NCBI GenBank assembly: GCA_903882665.1
Contig: CAIRXW010000023.1
Coordinates: 186,001 to 250,000, forward strand
Direction of reading: 5' to 3'
DNA length: 64,000 nt
Origin: an uncultured Chlorobiaceae bacterium
GTDB lineage: Bacteria > Bacteroidota > Chlorobiia > Chlorobiales > Chlorobiaceae
The notes under the pieces were generated by a model. It saw only the letters and a program-made list of their open reading frames with translations, was not told the origin of the DNA and made no database searches. The position numbers and the translations under genes are program-made. Shown here piece after piece: positions 9,716-19,210 of this stretch. Every line of letters begins with the position of its first letter. Within the stretch, counting starts at the first letter, position 1.

Positions 9716-11356
9716 ATGAAAATATTGATGGTTCAGCCAAATTATCATTCAGGTGGAGCCGAAATTGCCGGTAACTGGACGCCAAGCTGGGTCGCCTATA
9801 TCGGTGGTGCCCTGAAACAGGCGGGATTCGATCAGGTGCGATTTGTTGATGCCATGTGCGACCACCTTGATAACGACCAGATCGAAGAGGTCATACGCAA
9901 AAACAAGCCGGATGTGGTGATGGCAACCAATATCACCCCCTCGATCTTCAAGGCACAGGAGATCATGAAGATCGCCAAAAAGGTTGACCCGAAAATCAGG
10001 ACACTCATGGGCGGCATTCACTCGACCTTCATGTACCCGCAGGTCCTGAGCGAAGCCCCCGAAACCGACTACATTGTCCGAGGTGAAGGCGAAGAGGTGA
10101 CCGTCAACCTCATCCGCGAAATCGCCGCAGGAACAGATAAACAGAACCGGGCAAACATTACCGGTATCGCCTATATCGACGACGACGGCAATGTCTTTGC
10201 CACAGCGGCGCATCCTGTCATCGAAGACCTCGATACCCTGACCCCCGACTGGAGCCTCTACGAGTGGGATAAATACATCTACACTCCCCTCAACTGCCGT
10301 CTTGCGGTACCGAACTTTGCAAGAGGCTGCCCTTTTACCTGTACCTTCTGCTCGCAGTGGCAGTTCTGGCGCCGTTACCGCGCCCGCAGCCCCAAAGCAT
10401 TTGTTGATGAAATCGAAGTGCTCGTCAAAAAGTACAACGTCGGCTTTTTCATTCTTGCCGACGAAGAGCCAACCATCAACAAGCAGAAGTTTGTTTCACT
10501 CTGTCAGGAGCTGATCGACCGCAAACTCAACGTCACCTGGGGCATCAACACCCGCGTGACCGACATCATGCGCGATGCCGACCTTTTGCCCTTCTTCCGC
10601 AAGGCTGGTCTGGTACACGTTTCGCTTGGCACTGAAGCCGCAAGCCAGATGAACCTCAACCGCTTCCGCAAAGAGACCACCATCGAAGAGAACAAGCTTG
10701 CCATCAAGCTGCTCCAGAAAAACGGCATCGTCGCCGAAGCACAGTTTGTCATGGGGCTCGAACACGAAACACCCGAGACCATCGAAGAGACCTACCAGCT
10801 CTGCAAAGACTGGGATCCCGACATGGCCAACTGGACCATCTACACGCCATGGCCCTTCTCCGACCTCTTCAAGGAGCTTGGCGACAGGGTTGAAGTACGC
10901 GACTACTCCAAGTACAACTTTGTGACCCCCATCATCAAGCCCGACAACATGGAGCGTGAAGATGTGCTCAAAGGAGTGCTCAAATCCTACGCACGCTTCT
11001 ACGCACGCAAAACCTTCTTCAGCTACCCCTGGATCAAGGACCCTTATGTGCGCAAATACATGCTTGGATGCCTCAAAGCCTTTGCCCAGACCACCCTCAC
11101 CAAGCGCTTCTACGACATCGACCGTGTCAAAACCAAGAACCGCAAGATTGAGATCGATCTCGGCTTCGACAAGTCAAGAATTTTGACGCAGGACGAGGTC
11201 AAAAACCTCAAGGAGCTGCGCCCCGAGATGGTTGCCGACATGAGCTTCGGCCTCAAAGAGGCTGGTTACCAGCGTGAGCACGACGAGCACAACTGGGACG
11301 AGTTCGACGAGACCACCATCAAGGATCGGAACTCCTCAACCGTCCGCAACTGCTGA
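9716..11356 (+). CDS. bchE: Anaerobic Mg-protoporphyrin IX monomethyl ester cyclase
   Basis: A 546-residue B12-binding radical SAM protein. The N-terminal about 150 residues form a cobalamin-binding-type Rossmann domain, as in other BchE/P-methylase class proteins. The radical SAM cluster motif C-x3-C-x2-C reads GCPFTCTFCSQW, with cysteines at 205, 209 and 212. BchE forms the isocyclic fifth ring of (bacterio)chlorophylls without oxygen, using water as oxygen source; this fits a strict anaerobe. A strong GGAGG precedes the start and a terminator follows 31 bases after the stop, closing the bch block. The length matches the family. Confidence 0.95.
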   Translation: MKILMVQPNYHSGGAEIAGNWTPSWVAYIGGALKQAGFDQVRFVDAMCDHLDNDQIEEVIRKNKPDVVMATNITPSIFKAQEIMKIAKKVDPKIRTLMGGIHSTFMYPQVLSEAPETDYIVRGEGEEVTVNLIREIAAGTDKQNRANITGIAYIDDDGNVFATAAHPVIEDLDTLTPDWSLYEWDKYIYTPLNCRLAVPNFARGCPFTCTFCSQWQFWRRYRARSPKAFVDEIEVLVKKYNVGFFILADEEPTINKQKFVSLCQELIDRKLNVTWGINTRVTDIMRDADLLPFFRKAGLVHVSLGTEAASQMNLNRFRKETTIEENKLAIKLLQKNGIVAEAQFVMGLEHETPETIEETYQLCKDWDPDMANWTIYTPWPFSDLFKELGDRVEVRDYSKYNFVTPIIKPDNMEREDVLKGVLKSYARFYARKTFFSYPWIKDPYVRKYMLGCLKAFAQTTLTKRFYDIDRVKTKNRKIEIDLGFDKSRILTQDEVKNLKELRPEMVADMSFGLKEAGYQREHDEHNWDEFDETTIKDRNSSTVRNC

Positions 11357-11387
11357 TTTCATAACAATCAACATACCGCTATAACGC

Positions 11388-11420
11388 AAAAAAACCCTTC
11401 TGAAAATGGAGGGTTTTTTT
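11388..11420 (+). terminator. Terminator after bchE
   Basis: An 11-bp stem (A7CCCT with AGGGT7) has an 11-base loop. The A-tract and T-tract make it usable on both strands, so it may also end the minus-strand relic next door. Confidence 0.85.
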
Positions 11421-11443
11421 GTTGCTCATATTTCCTGAACATC

Positions 11444-11715
11444 CTATGAGTCGCCATAATGGCCTCTGAGAGAAAGAACCTGCACGGTGACTACGGAATC
11501 AATGATTTTGTAGATGATTCGATCCCTCTTATTCACTCTTCTTGACCAATACCCCGACAAATCACCCCTCAGTCGTTCAGCTTTACCTGTACCTGCGGTT
11601 GGATGCTCCGAGAGTTCAAGCAAAATTTTTTCAATCTTACAACTTTTTCCCTCGTTGCCATGTCCAGATATTTCCTGAGGTTCTTGCGTAACTCTGTTGT
11701 GCTGATCGCTATCAT
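11444..11715 (-). pseudogene. YefM/YoeB toxin-antitoxin relic: antitoxin start joined out of frame to toxin end
   Basis: Read on the minus strand from the ATG at 11715, the first 25 or so codons spell [20 protein letters not shown] and continue TREKVV, a typical Phd/YefM antitoxin N-terminus. The antitoxin sense then stops abruptly, and in another frame the DNA gives [20 protein letters not shown], then [19 protein letters not shown] and a GHYGDS end. That is the C-terminal two thirds of a YoeB/Txe mRNA-interferase toxin, ending at 11444. An intact pair needs about 80-90 aa of antitoxin followed by about 85 aa of toxin. Here the antitoxin C-terminal half and the toxin N-terminus are gone, with the junction near 11640. 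A longer ORF spanning 11444-11914 exists by chance. The relic is presumably inactive: the toxin lacks its own start and N-terminal helix. Confidence 0.8.
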
Positions 11716-11778
11716 GATTATCTCTCCTGCATTGTATTACCCTCTGTTGTATAAAGTATACACATTTTTCAGGACAAC

Positions 11779-11812
11779 CCCCCCCCGACTCCTTCGGGGG
11801 AATCGGGGGGGG
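11779..11812. repeat. G/C-run palindrome downstream of RTX-1
   Basis: A run of nine Cs followed by GACTCC pairs, across a short loop, with GGGGGAATC and a run of eight Gs. It lies about 30 bases past the stop of the minus-strand RTX-1 gene, so it may act as its terminator. It resembles the other G/C palindrome at 21505-21535, so both could be members of a dispersed intergenic palindrome family. Confidence 0.5.
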
Positions 11813-11840
11813 CAAAGCGAGGGGAGTCTCCGGGGGGAGA

Positions 11841-14800
11841 TCAGATGACAGTAATTTCGAACTGGAAGTTGTCAGCCGTGAGGTCGGTGATCGCCACACC
11901 GGTGAGGGTCGCAATCCTGGTCAGGCCAGCATCGTTATTGATGTCATCATCGTAAGCAACAGTCACTGCGCCATTTAACATGTCCTGGAAGACAATGATC
12001 ATACCGCCAGAAACACCGGAGTTGTTCACATCCATACCCGCGCGAACGGCGGACTCAGCGTTTGCAGCAGTGCAAGGGTCAGTAATAACGATGACTCCAG
12101 TATCAGAAGCGAGCCCGCTGCCATTAGCAATAGCGTCAATAACATCTTCAGCATACTCCGTGCCGGAAAGTTGACCATTCGCATGCACATGGAACCCCCC
12201 ACCGAACATCAGGATATCACCGTTACTGCCGGCAGGAGCTGCGTTGAACTGATCAATGGTCTCGCTTCCAGAGCCCTCACCTGCGTGAGTGTAGTAAACC
12301 GTGTCAATTGCGTTGTCACCACTGCCCAGTGAGATTGTGTCGGCACCAGCACCGCCATAGATGGAGTCAGCTCCAGCTCCGCCATCGAGGTGGTCATTGC
12401 CATCACCTCCCAGGATGGTGTCATTGCCATCACCACCCCAGATGGAGTCATTCCCGGTACCGCCGTCGATCCAGTCATGGCTGGAACCACCCAAGATAGA
12501 GTCATGGCCAGCTTCGCCATAAATAAAGTCATTGCCATCACCACCCAGGATGGTGTCATGGCCATCACCACCCCAGATAGAGTCATTCCCGATACCGCCG
12601 TCGATCCAGTCATTGCCTGAACCACCCAAGATAGAGTCAGCGCCAGCATCACCCAGGATGGTGTCCGCATCGGCACCGCCCAGGATGGTGTCATTCTCGG
12701 TACCGCCGTCGATCCAGTTTATGCCAGAACCGCCTTCGATCCAGTCATGACCAGAACCACCAAAAATGGAGTCAGCGCCATCACCGCCATAGATGGTATC
12801 AGCACCATCACCGCCATTGATGGAATCGGCACCATCATCGCCCCAAATGATGTCAGTCCCGGTTCCGCCATCAATGGAGTCATCGCCTGAACCGCCATGG
12901 ATGGAGTTATCACCAGCTTCGCCATAAATAAGGTCATTGCCATCTCCACCCTGGATGGTGTCATTGCCATCATTGCCCCAAATGGTGTCATTCCCGGTGC
13001 CGCCGTCGATATAGTCATTGCCTGAACCGCCATTGATGGAGTCATGGCCAGCTTCGCCATAAAGAAGGTCATTGCCATCACCACCCTGGATGGTGTCCTG
13101 GCCCTCACCACCCCAAATGGTGTCATTCCCACTACCGCCGTCGATATAGTCATTGCCTGAACCGCCATAGATGGTGTCATCACCAGCTTCGCCATAAATG
13201 AAGTCATTACCAGCACCACCCAGGATGGAGTCATTGCCCTCACCGCCCCAAATAGTGTCATTCCCACTACCGCCGTCGATATAGTCATTGCCTGAACCGC
13301 CATTGATGGAGTCATTACCAGCACCGCCATCAATGAAATCATCACCCGCGCCGCCATGGAGCGTGTCATTGCCATCACCGCCATAGATGTAGTCATTACC
13401 AGCTCCCCCGTCGATGGAGTCATTACCATCATAACCCCAAATGGAGTCTGCACCGCCGCCGGTGAGGATGATATCATTGCCCGCATATAGATCATCAGCA
13501 TGAATATTCAGGTTCGAACGGCTGGTCAGATCTGTTGCCGTAATGTGCAAAACGGCTGCGTCTGCGACAGAGACAGGAATGATAAGACTATGATCATTGG
13601 CTGTAATGTAAAGCGTCTCCGACTCACCCGCAACCGTTGACGAATGAAGACTGTCGACAAGGTTATCGACAATGGTATCCGTCAGGTCAAGGGTCAACGT
13701 CTGCTCAACTAACTGCTCAGGTGCCAACTGCTCAGGTGCCACTTGGGTATTGTTAAATACAATGTGGCCAACATTGTAGATATGCTGGAGGTCAGTCCCC
13801 GCAGTCACCGTAGCACTGTTGCGGATTTCAAGGATATCGTTGTTGCCACCCCATGTTGATGAAGAGCCATCAGCCGCACCACCATCAATGGAGTCCCCGC
13901 CATCAAGGTTCAGGTTGTTGAAGATAAAGCGGTCATCACTGCCGCCATTACCACCCGTACCAATGGCACCATCATAGGTAATCTGATTGGAGGCGTTGAG
14001 ACCAGTGCCATTTACAAGATCAAGTGTGGTATTGGATTCGGCTATCCCACTCCCGGAAGTACCGGCATTGTTGTTGATAAGGTGCAGAACATTTCCTCCA
14101 TTATCATCGACGAGCTGGTTGGTGATTTCGAGGTAGTAGGAAACTGGCGAAGCCTGGCCAACCGAGAGCCGGATGGTCTCGAAGCCCGAGACATGCGTCC
14201 ACCCTGAACCATCAAGAACAACACCGACAGAACCACTGGCAGGAGCCAGCGCATCCTGACCACCAAAAGCGAGCACATCGTTTCCGGCCCCGCCAGCGAC
14301 CGTATCACCGTTCGTCAATCCAGCATGGTTGCCGCCGTTTGCAAGGCCATTAAAGATAACGATATCATCTCCGGATCCGACGTTGATGCTGTCATTGCCA
14401 AGTACGATAGCACTGTCATCACCAAGGCGGACGATATCGTTGCCGATGCCGGAGGTGATGGTGTGATTGACCGAGCTGTCAATACCGAGATAGACATTGC
14501 CGTTGTAGGATGAAGTGGTAATGGTCGAAGCAAGGGTATCAGTAGTTGCTCCAATGTTGATCATGGTCAGATTGCCGCCAGCCGTGGTGCCAGAGCCTGT
14601 TACGGTAAGGTTTCCGAGAAAATCATTGTTCAGGTCAATACCGTGGTTGTCAGCACCGGCAACAGTCAGCGACAGTTTGGTGTACCCTGTGCCAACATCA
14701 TTAATCAAAACATCATAGTTGACATCACCCGGATCCAGTGGAGAGTTTGCCGGATCTGAAAGATTCACATCGTTCAGGGTTATTTCAGCAGTTTTGTCGC

Positions 14801-17378
14801 CGGTTGATGCGTCATGAAGAATATCAAGCATCAAGTCTGGCGTGAAAGCACCATGAGCATACACCGTACCGAGGGTGTCAATGGCCGATACATTGCCTGT
14901 ACCCGTGCCGCCGGAGATAAGATTTGTTTCAAAAGCCGAGATGGTGATGACTTCCGTACCGGTGAGGTTGTAGAGGTAGTCATGAACATCGTCACCTGCA
15001 AATCCGTGGTAAATACCGGAGCCAGAGGCGATGTTGCGAATGACGCCAGCCTCATGGATAAGATTGATGGTCAATGAGCCTGCCACGGTGTCATTATTGT
15101 CGAACTCAGCACGGTTGAGCGCATAGTCCGCTGTAAAGGTGTCGTTATCGTTTGCCGCGATGACTCTGCCTCCGGCAGCATTGAAAGCCGTAACTTTATC
15201 AGCGTCATAAGCCGCCGTGGAGGTGAGGTTCAGGGTCTCAACACCGACAATGGCATGATCATAAGCAACACCGGAACCACTGACATCATGCCCGCTGTTG
15301 CCATCAACAACTTCAAGAAACCCGTTGCTATACCCCCGTTTGTTTCCGGTGATGGAAAGCGTATCTGAACCGCTGCCGCCATCGACATAACCGGTAATGA
15401 GAACGGTACCATTTCCGGCATCCAGCAAACCAGTGCCGGTGAGCGTGACATTGAGCCTGTCGTCTCCGGCACCAAGAGTCACTTCTGCACCGTTCAGGTC
15501 AGCATCAACGGGTGTATCATCGCCAGCGACTACCGTGTAGAGGGCTCCTGCATGTGCTTCAGTCAGGTTGACAACGTCGGTACCACTACCGGCGAAGATG
15601 CGTGCTTCGGTTTGAAGACTGTCGGCATTGACCGTATTGCTGCCATCACCGACATTGACGGAAGCACCGGCGTAGTCATGAGCTACAGCGGCACCACTTG
15701 AACCAAGCAACTTTTCAACCGTGACGACATCATTGCCTGCGCCGGTCGTGATAACGGCACCCGCGTAACCATGTGCAACCGTGCCCGCAGCAAGGTCATG
15801 CGCCGTGACGGAGTCGTTGCCCGATCCGGTATCGAGGTGGCCTGCGAAGGTTACGGCGGAGCCATAAGTACCGGTACCCGAAGGCGAGAACGCCGTCAAC
15901 ACCCGGTCAACCAGGACGGTATCATCATTGCGGCCTGTGGTGAAAACGGCTGTTGCGTCGGTGGCCGCATTGGAGATGTTGACCGCAATTTTGCCTTTTG
16001 CTGCGCTGCCGTCAAGCTGAAAACCGGTAACACTGCCGACAGAAGCGAGGGTAACATCGCCGCTGCCCGTGGCGGTAACCGTGATTTTGGCAAGGTTTGC
16101 AACCGAGTCGAGGGTAAACGCATTGTCATGCTCAATGACGTTGCCTGACCCATCCCAATCCTCACCAATAACCAGAGGAGCATTTGCCGTGATGGTCAAA
16201 TCCTGAGTGGTGCCAGAGAGTCCTGGATAAGGTAACAAGTTGGCAAGATCAATGGTTGGATCACCGTTCGACACCAGATTGAAGTGCTCAATCTGCTCAG
16301 TGGGAATAAGGGAATTTGAACCAAGAGTCAACTCATGAGCATAGACATTGGTCAAGGTGAGGTTAATGGTCTGAATACCGGCAAGTTCATGGTTCAGGTA
16401 GGTGAAGGCAATATCAGGATGGCCCTGGGTATCCGCAACCGAAAGGTTGGTCGCACCGCCATAAAGGTTCTCAATGATGAAACCACCCGAAGAGACTCCG
16501 GTAACAGATACATTGGTAAGGGCTTGATCGGAATGCTGCAAATCAAGTCCGCTGAGATAGTTGGTAGCACCGAACGCAACGACGAGGCTCTTGATATTGT
16601 TCAACCCGGGCGCAATAACGTAACCTGCATGAGCATTCGGGTTAGCAAGCACGGCGGTCAAGGTGACGTCATCACCAAGGCCGGTAAGCTGGTCATAATC
16701 CTGCAGGGTGTTGACCGTTCCGACAAGGTTGGAGGTAAAATGCCAGGAACTTTTAATATCCTGACCGGTGGTCAGCACGTAGCTCTCTACGGGTGTTCCC
16801 ATACGGTTTTCAAAACGGCCATAACCAATGTAGTGCTGCGCTGCAAAATCATTTGCCGCATCGCCACTCAAATGAAGGATATCGTAAATCCAGTGCTGTA
16901 AATCCGCATTTGCCGCAAGGTAGACTGCCGAATCGAAAATAATGGTACGCCCCTCGTTATATCCATAGGCGATGTAATGCTTTGCTGCCGCAACCGCATC
17001 AGCATCGGTGACGCCATCAGCCGCAAGCCAGTTCATCAAATCGGTGTTCGACGCCAGATACTCCCATGCATCAAAAGTGATGGTACGCGGCTCATTATAT
17101 CCATAGGCGATGTAATGCTTCGCTGCCGTAATCCCATCAGCATCAGTGACGCCATCAGCACGAAGCCAATTCATCAAGTCAGGGTTCGAGGCAAGATACT
17201 CCCACGCATCAAAGCTGATCACACGCCCCTCATAATATCCATGAGCGACATAATGCTGTGCAGCCGTAACCGAGTCAGCATCGGTGACGCCGTCAGCACG
17301 AAGCCAATTCATCAAATCGGTGTAGGAGTCAAGGTATTCCCAGCTTGCAAGGGAACCGGCAACAATTGATGTGTCCAT
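11841..17378 (-). CDS. Giant RTX (haemolysin-type calcium-binding) repeat protein, RTX-1
   Basis: A predicted 1845-residue exported protein. I start it at the ATG at 17378 because an AGGA sequence precedes it and RTX-2 begins in the same way (short leader, then AGSL-x-SWEYL); an upstream TTG/ATG would add 11 residues. Order: residues 12-195, four modules of the W-E-Y-L-A-S/D-L-M-N-W-L/H-Y-x-x-x-G type; residues about 200-1290, a long Gly/Asp/Thr-rich beta region with scattered GxGNDxV units, closely related to RTX-2; residues about 1300-1690, some 43 tandem GGxGxDxIx nonapeptides that bind Ca2+ in a beta-roll; then about 150 residues ending NFQFEITVI. There is no Sec signal peptide. RTX repeats near the C-terminus without a signal peptide are characteristic of type I secretion, but no ABC/MFP genes are in the window. 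Candidate roles are S-layer protein or adhesin. No enzymatic domain was recognised. Confidence 0.88.
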   Translation of the reverse strand: MDTSIVAGSLASWEYLDSYTDLMNWLRADGVTDADSVTAAQHYVAHGYYEGRVISFDAWEYLASNPDLMNWLRADGVTDADGITAAKHYIAYGYNEPRTITFDAWEYLASNTDLMNWLAADGVTDADAVAAAKHYIAYGYNEGRTIIFDSAVYLAANADLQHWIYDILHLSGDAANDFAAQHYIGYGRFENRMGTPVESYVLTTGQDIKSSWHFTSNLVGTVNTLQDYDQLTGLGDDVTLTAVLANPNAHAGYVIAPGLNNIKSLVVAFGATNYLSGLDLQHSDQALTNVSVTGVSSGGFIIENLYGGATNLSVADTQGHPDIAFTYLNHELAGIQTINLTLTNVYAHELTLGSNSLIPTEQIEHFNLVSNGDPTIDLANLLPYPGLSGTTQDLTITANAPLVIGEDWDGSGNVIEHDNAFTLDSVANLAKITVTATGSGDVTLASVGSVTGFQLDGSAAKGKIAVNISNAATDATAVFTTGRNDDTVLVDRVLTAFSPSGTGTYGSAVTFAGHLDTGSGNDSVTAHDLAAGTVAHGYAGAVITTGAGNDVVTVEKLLGSSGAAVAHDYAGASVNVGDGSNTVNADSLQTEARIFAGSGTDVVNLTEAHAGALYTVVAGDDTPVDADLNGAEVTLGAGDDRLNVTLTGTGLLDAGNGTVLITGYVDGGSGSDTLSITGNKRGYSNGFLEVVDGNSGHDVSGSGVAYDHAIVGVETLNLTSTAAYDADKVTAFNAAGGRVIAANDNDTFTADYALNRAEFDNNDTVAGSLTINLIHEAGVIRNIASGSGIYHGFAGDDVHDYLYNLTGTEVITISAFETNLISGGTGTGNVSAIDTLGTVYAHGAFTPDLMLDILHDASTGDKTAEITLNDVNLSDPANSPLDPGDVNYDVLINDVGTGYTKLSLTVAGADNHGIDLNNDFLGNLTVTGSGTTAGGNLTMINIGATTDTLASTITTSSYNGNVYLGIDSSVNHTITSGIGNDIVRLGDDSAIVLGNDSINVGSGDDIVIFNGLANGGNHAGLTNGDTVAGGAGNDVLAFGGQDALAPASGSVGVVLDGSGWTHVSGFETIRLSVGQASPVSYYLEITNQLVDDNGGNVLHLINNNAGTSGSGIAESNTTLDLVNGTGLNASNQITYDGAIGTGGNGGSDDRFIFNNLNLDGGDSIDGGAADGSSSTWGGNNDILEIRNSATVTAGTDLQHIYNVGHIVFNNTQVAPEQLAPEQLVEQTLTLDLTDTIVDNLVDSLHSSTVAGESETLYITANDHSLIIPVSVADAAVLHITATDLTSRSNLNIHADDLYAGNDIILTGGGADSIWGYDGNDSIDGGAGNDYIYGGDGNDTLHGGAGDDFIDGGAGNDSINGGSGNDYIDGGSGNDTIWGGEGNDSILGGAGNDFIYGEAGDDTIYGGSGNDYIDGGSGNDTIWGGEGQDTIQGGDGNDLLYGEAGHDSINGGSGNDYIDGGTGNDTIWGNDGNDTIQGGDGNDLIYGEAGDNSIHGGSGDDSIDGGTGTDIIWGDDGADSINGGDGADTIYGGDGADSIFGGSGHDWIEGGSGINWIDGGTENDTILGGADADTILGDAGADSILGGSGNDWIDGGIGNDSIWGGDGHDTILGGDGNDFIYGEAGHDSILGGSSHDWIDGGTGNDSIWGGDGNDTILGGDGNDHLDGGAGADSIYGGAGADTISLGSGDNAIDTVYYTHAGEGSGSETIDQFNAAPAGSNGDILMFGGGFHVHANGQLSGTEYAEDVIDAIANGSGLASDTGVIVITDPCTAANAESAVRAGMDVNNSGVSGGMIIVFQDMLNGAVTVAYDDDINNDAGLTRIATLTGVAITDLTADNFQFEITVI
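12310..13465 (-). repeat. RTX nonapeptide array with 135-bp higher-order period
   Basis: About 43 tandem 27-bp units encode GGxGxDxIx. Above this, the units recur in sets of five: x-D-Y-I-D, x-D-T-I-W, x-D-S-I-L, x-D-F-I-Y, GEAGxDxIx. The plus-strand mark CCGTCGAT recurs at 13003, 13138 and 13273, exactly 135 bases apart. About seven such 45-residue super-repeats can be followed, decaying toward the array ends, which points to growth by duplication of five-unit blocks. Confidence 0.85.
16795..17345 (-). repeat. Four N-terminal W-E-Y-L/H-Y-x-G modules of RTX-1
   Basis: Four copies of a roughly 45-residue module: [17 protein letters not shown], then an Ala-rich helix, then [14 protein letters not shown]. 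The first three are nearly identical; the fourth is diverged and longer. The same module is found in the protease at 19211-21460 and in RTX-2. Confidence 0.85.
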
Positions 17379-17496
17379 GATAGAGTTCCTGTTGGTTATA
17401 CAAAAAAGCACTCAACTAATACAAATTAATCAAATATTTTTCGCAATAACTAATGAAACATTATCCGTTTCCATGCCAGCCATCCTGCACTGAGCC

Positions 17497-19134
17497 TTAC
17501 GCAGGCCGCAAGCGCACCAGGTCAAACTTCCAGAGCCACTGCAACGCCCACACCCCGGCAGGTTTTGCCATCCCGGCAGCTCCAAGCAGTTCATTCACCC
17601 TTTGCGATGGTTTTTTTTCGAGCTCCGCCAGCAGCACCATCAGCGACTCCTTCGGGAGCAGAGCGGCATCAAAGGCATAAGAGAGCATAGAGAGCCCGAG
17701 AAGGTCACGCAACCGCGCAACGCCATCCGGCAGCAAGGTCACCAGCCAGTTTCCAGACACGGTATGGCTCGAAAAATGGGCGAATCGGGCAAAGGGATCA
17801 GCCCTTGTCGGCCAGGGCTCAACCTTGCAGTCAACAGCTTCAGCGCGGATTCGGCCCAACTCAGTGGCAAGGGCGGCATAACGATGCAGAATCACCGGCC
17901 AGTCATACTCCTCACGCGCCCTCTTCAGCGCTGCCGCCCCCATCGTTCGACGCTTTCCGCCATCCAGCGCCAGCGTCAACAACGCCCTGGCAAGAGCCGT
18001 CGGATCAGCCACCGTCGCCATGCTTGCCCGTCCGATATAAAAATCGTAAGTGTCCATCCCAAGCGCATGACGAATGGCCAGCTCCCCCCCAACGCCCGCA
18101 GGCGGCAGAATGGTCGGCACACGAAACCCGTCCACTCCATCACGCACCGTATCCTTGTACCCATTCCAGTCGCTCACCACAACCGGCAAACCAGCCGCCA
18201 TCGCCTCAACCGGCGTCAACCCAAAGGTCTCCTGAATATTATCCGAAACCGAAACAAAAACGTCCGCCCCCTGCCACGCCTGCCGATAAAGCGGCTCATC
18301 CTGCCCATCCACCACAATAAAGCGCACCGAAGGAGCAAGGAGCTTCTGCGCCGCAAGGTAAGCCAGCCTGATAGCATCATTGGGAAAAACTCCAGCCTCA
18401 ACACAGGCAACCGGCACCTGCCGGGCAACCTTCTCCAATGCCTGATAGAGCGGCGCCTGATTCGCCTTTGCATGAAAAGAGAGACGACCGGCAAAAAGAA
18501 AAACGCACTCCTCCCCCCGAAAGCCAAAAGCTTGCCGGGCAGAAGCGCGCCGGGCGGGATCGGGGGCAAAAGAGGGAGCATCAACACCAAGAGGGATCAC
18601 CGGAAGCTCTACCTGCACAAAACGGCTCGCCCCCGTCTGAGCCCGCCACCACTCCCGCACCTCCGCCTGCAGCATGCTGACCATGGTATGCGCCGCCCGG
18701 GAGGTGCAAATCAGCGCATCCCAGGGCTTGAACGGCGGCAAAACCAGATCCGCAAGCTGATCCATCGCACCGGCAGAACAGAGGGTATGCGTCGCCCCCA
18801 TAAGGCTGAAAGCATCCGGGCGCCACAGATTTCGTGCTGCCGCAAACTCTCTCGTGGGAGGTGCCGGATAGTACAACGTGCCAGCCGAAACGAGGCCACG
18901 CCAGCCCAAAAAATCGTGCCATCGGAACTCACCTGTAAAACCATCCCCCCTGAGCTGCCTCTCCATTCTTGCTGCGGTTCCTGCATCCGGCACAACCCCA
19001 TGCACCAGGCCTGAGGGCCAGGTACGCGCAACGCCATGCATAAAAGCCTTCCCCGCACACTGACGCCCCATAACCTTTTTCGCCGTCGAATAGGCATCAT
19101 CAACAAAATAAATTGCAAAATTGTTTTGCTGCAT
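17497..19134 (-). CDS. Glycosyltransferase family 4 (GT-B) protein
   Basis: A 545-residue protein with a GT-B fold C-terminal domain: CVFLFAGRLSFHAK opens the second Rossmann domain, and the nucleotide-sugar site reads ETFGLTPVEAMAAGLPVVVS (E-x7-E type). A conserved SDWNGYKDTVRDG follows. The N-terminal half is less typical, and about 100 residues after the GT core are unassigned. It transfers a sugar from a nucleotide donor, probably to a surface glycan or to one of the neighbouring exported proteins; donor and acceptor are unknown. It lies between the protease gene (76-bp gap) and RTX-1 (118-bp gap) in the same direction. Several plus-strand frames across it are long because of codon bias and are not genes. 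Confidence 0.85.
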   Translation of the reverse strand: MQQNNFAIYFVDDAYSTAKKVMGRQCAGKAFMHGVARTWPSGLVHGVVPDAGTAARMERQLRGDGFTGEFRWHDFLGWRGLVSAGTLYYPAPPTREFAAARNLWRPDAFSLMGATHTLCSAGAMDQLADLVLPPFKPWDALICTSRAAHTMVSMLQAEVREWWRAQTGASRFVQVELPVIPLGVDAPSFAPDPARRASARQAFGFRGEECVFLFAGRLSFHAKANQAPLYQALEKVARQVPVACVEAGVFPNDAIRLAYLAAQKLLAPSVRFIVVDGQDEPLYRQAWQGADVFVSVSDNIQETFGLTPVEAMAAGLPVVVSDWNGYKDTVRDGVDGFRVPTILPPAGVGGELAIRHALGMDTYDFYIGRASMATVADPTALARALLTLALDGGKRRTMGAAALKRAREEYDWPVILHRYAALATELGRIRAEAVDCKVEPWPTRADPFARFAHFSSHTVSGNWLVTLLPDGVARLRDLLGLSMLSYAFDAALLPKESLMVLLAELEKKPSQRVNELLGAAGMAKPAGVWALQWLWKFDLVRLRPA

Positions 19135-19210
19135 TACAAACGACGTTTACGATTCACTGCTTCCAGGCCGACAACATCATCCCGCCACAAGAGACGCAAA
19201 CGCCCGACAC

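Noticed and set aside
11444..11914. 156-aa ORF as one intact toxin
   Set aside because: Its N-terminal half is non-toxin sequence read through the G/C palindrome and the RTX-1 tail; only the C-terminal part is YoeB-like.
12310..13465. Regular 27-bp repeats that could be taken for a CRISPR array
   Set aside because: Units are in frame, vary at codon level and encode GGxGxDxIx nonapeptides; there are no unique spacers.
12719..13501. Minus-strand 260-codon frame rich in Met and Thr over the RTX array
   Set aside because: Frame-shifted reading of the nonapeptide array; a repeat artefact.
17602..19014. 470-codon plus-strand frame opposite the GT4 gene
   Set aside because: Arg/Pro/His-rich shadow of a high-GC gene; the minus strand encodes a recognisable glycosyltransferase.
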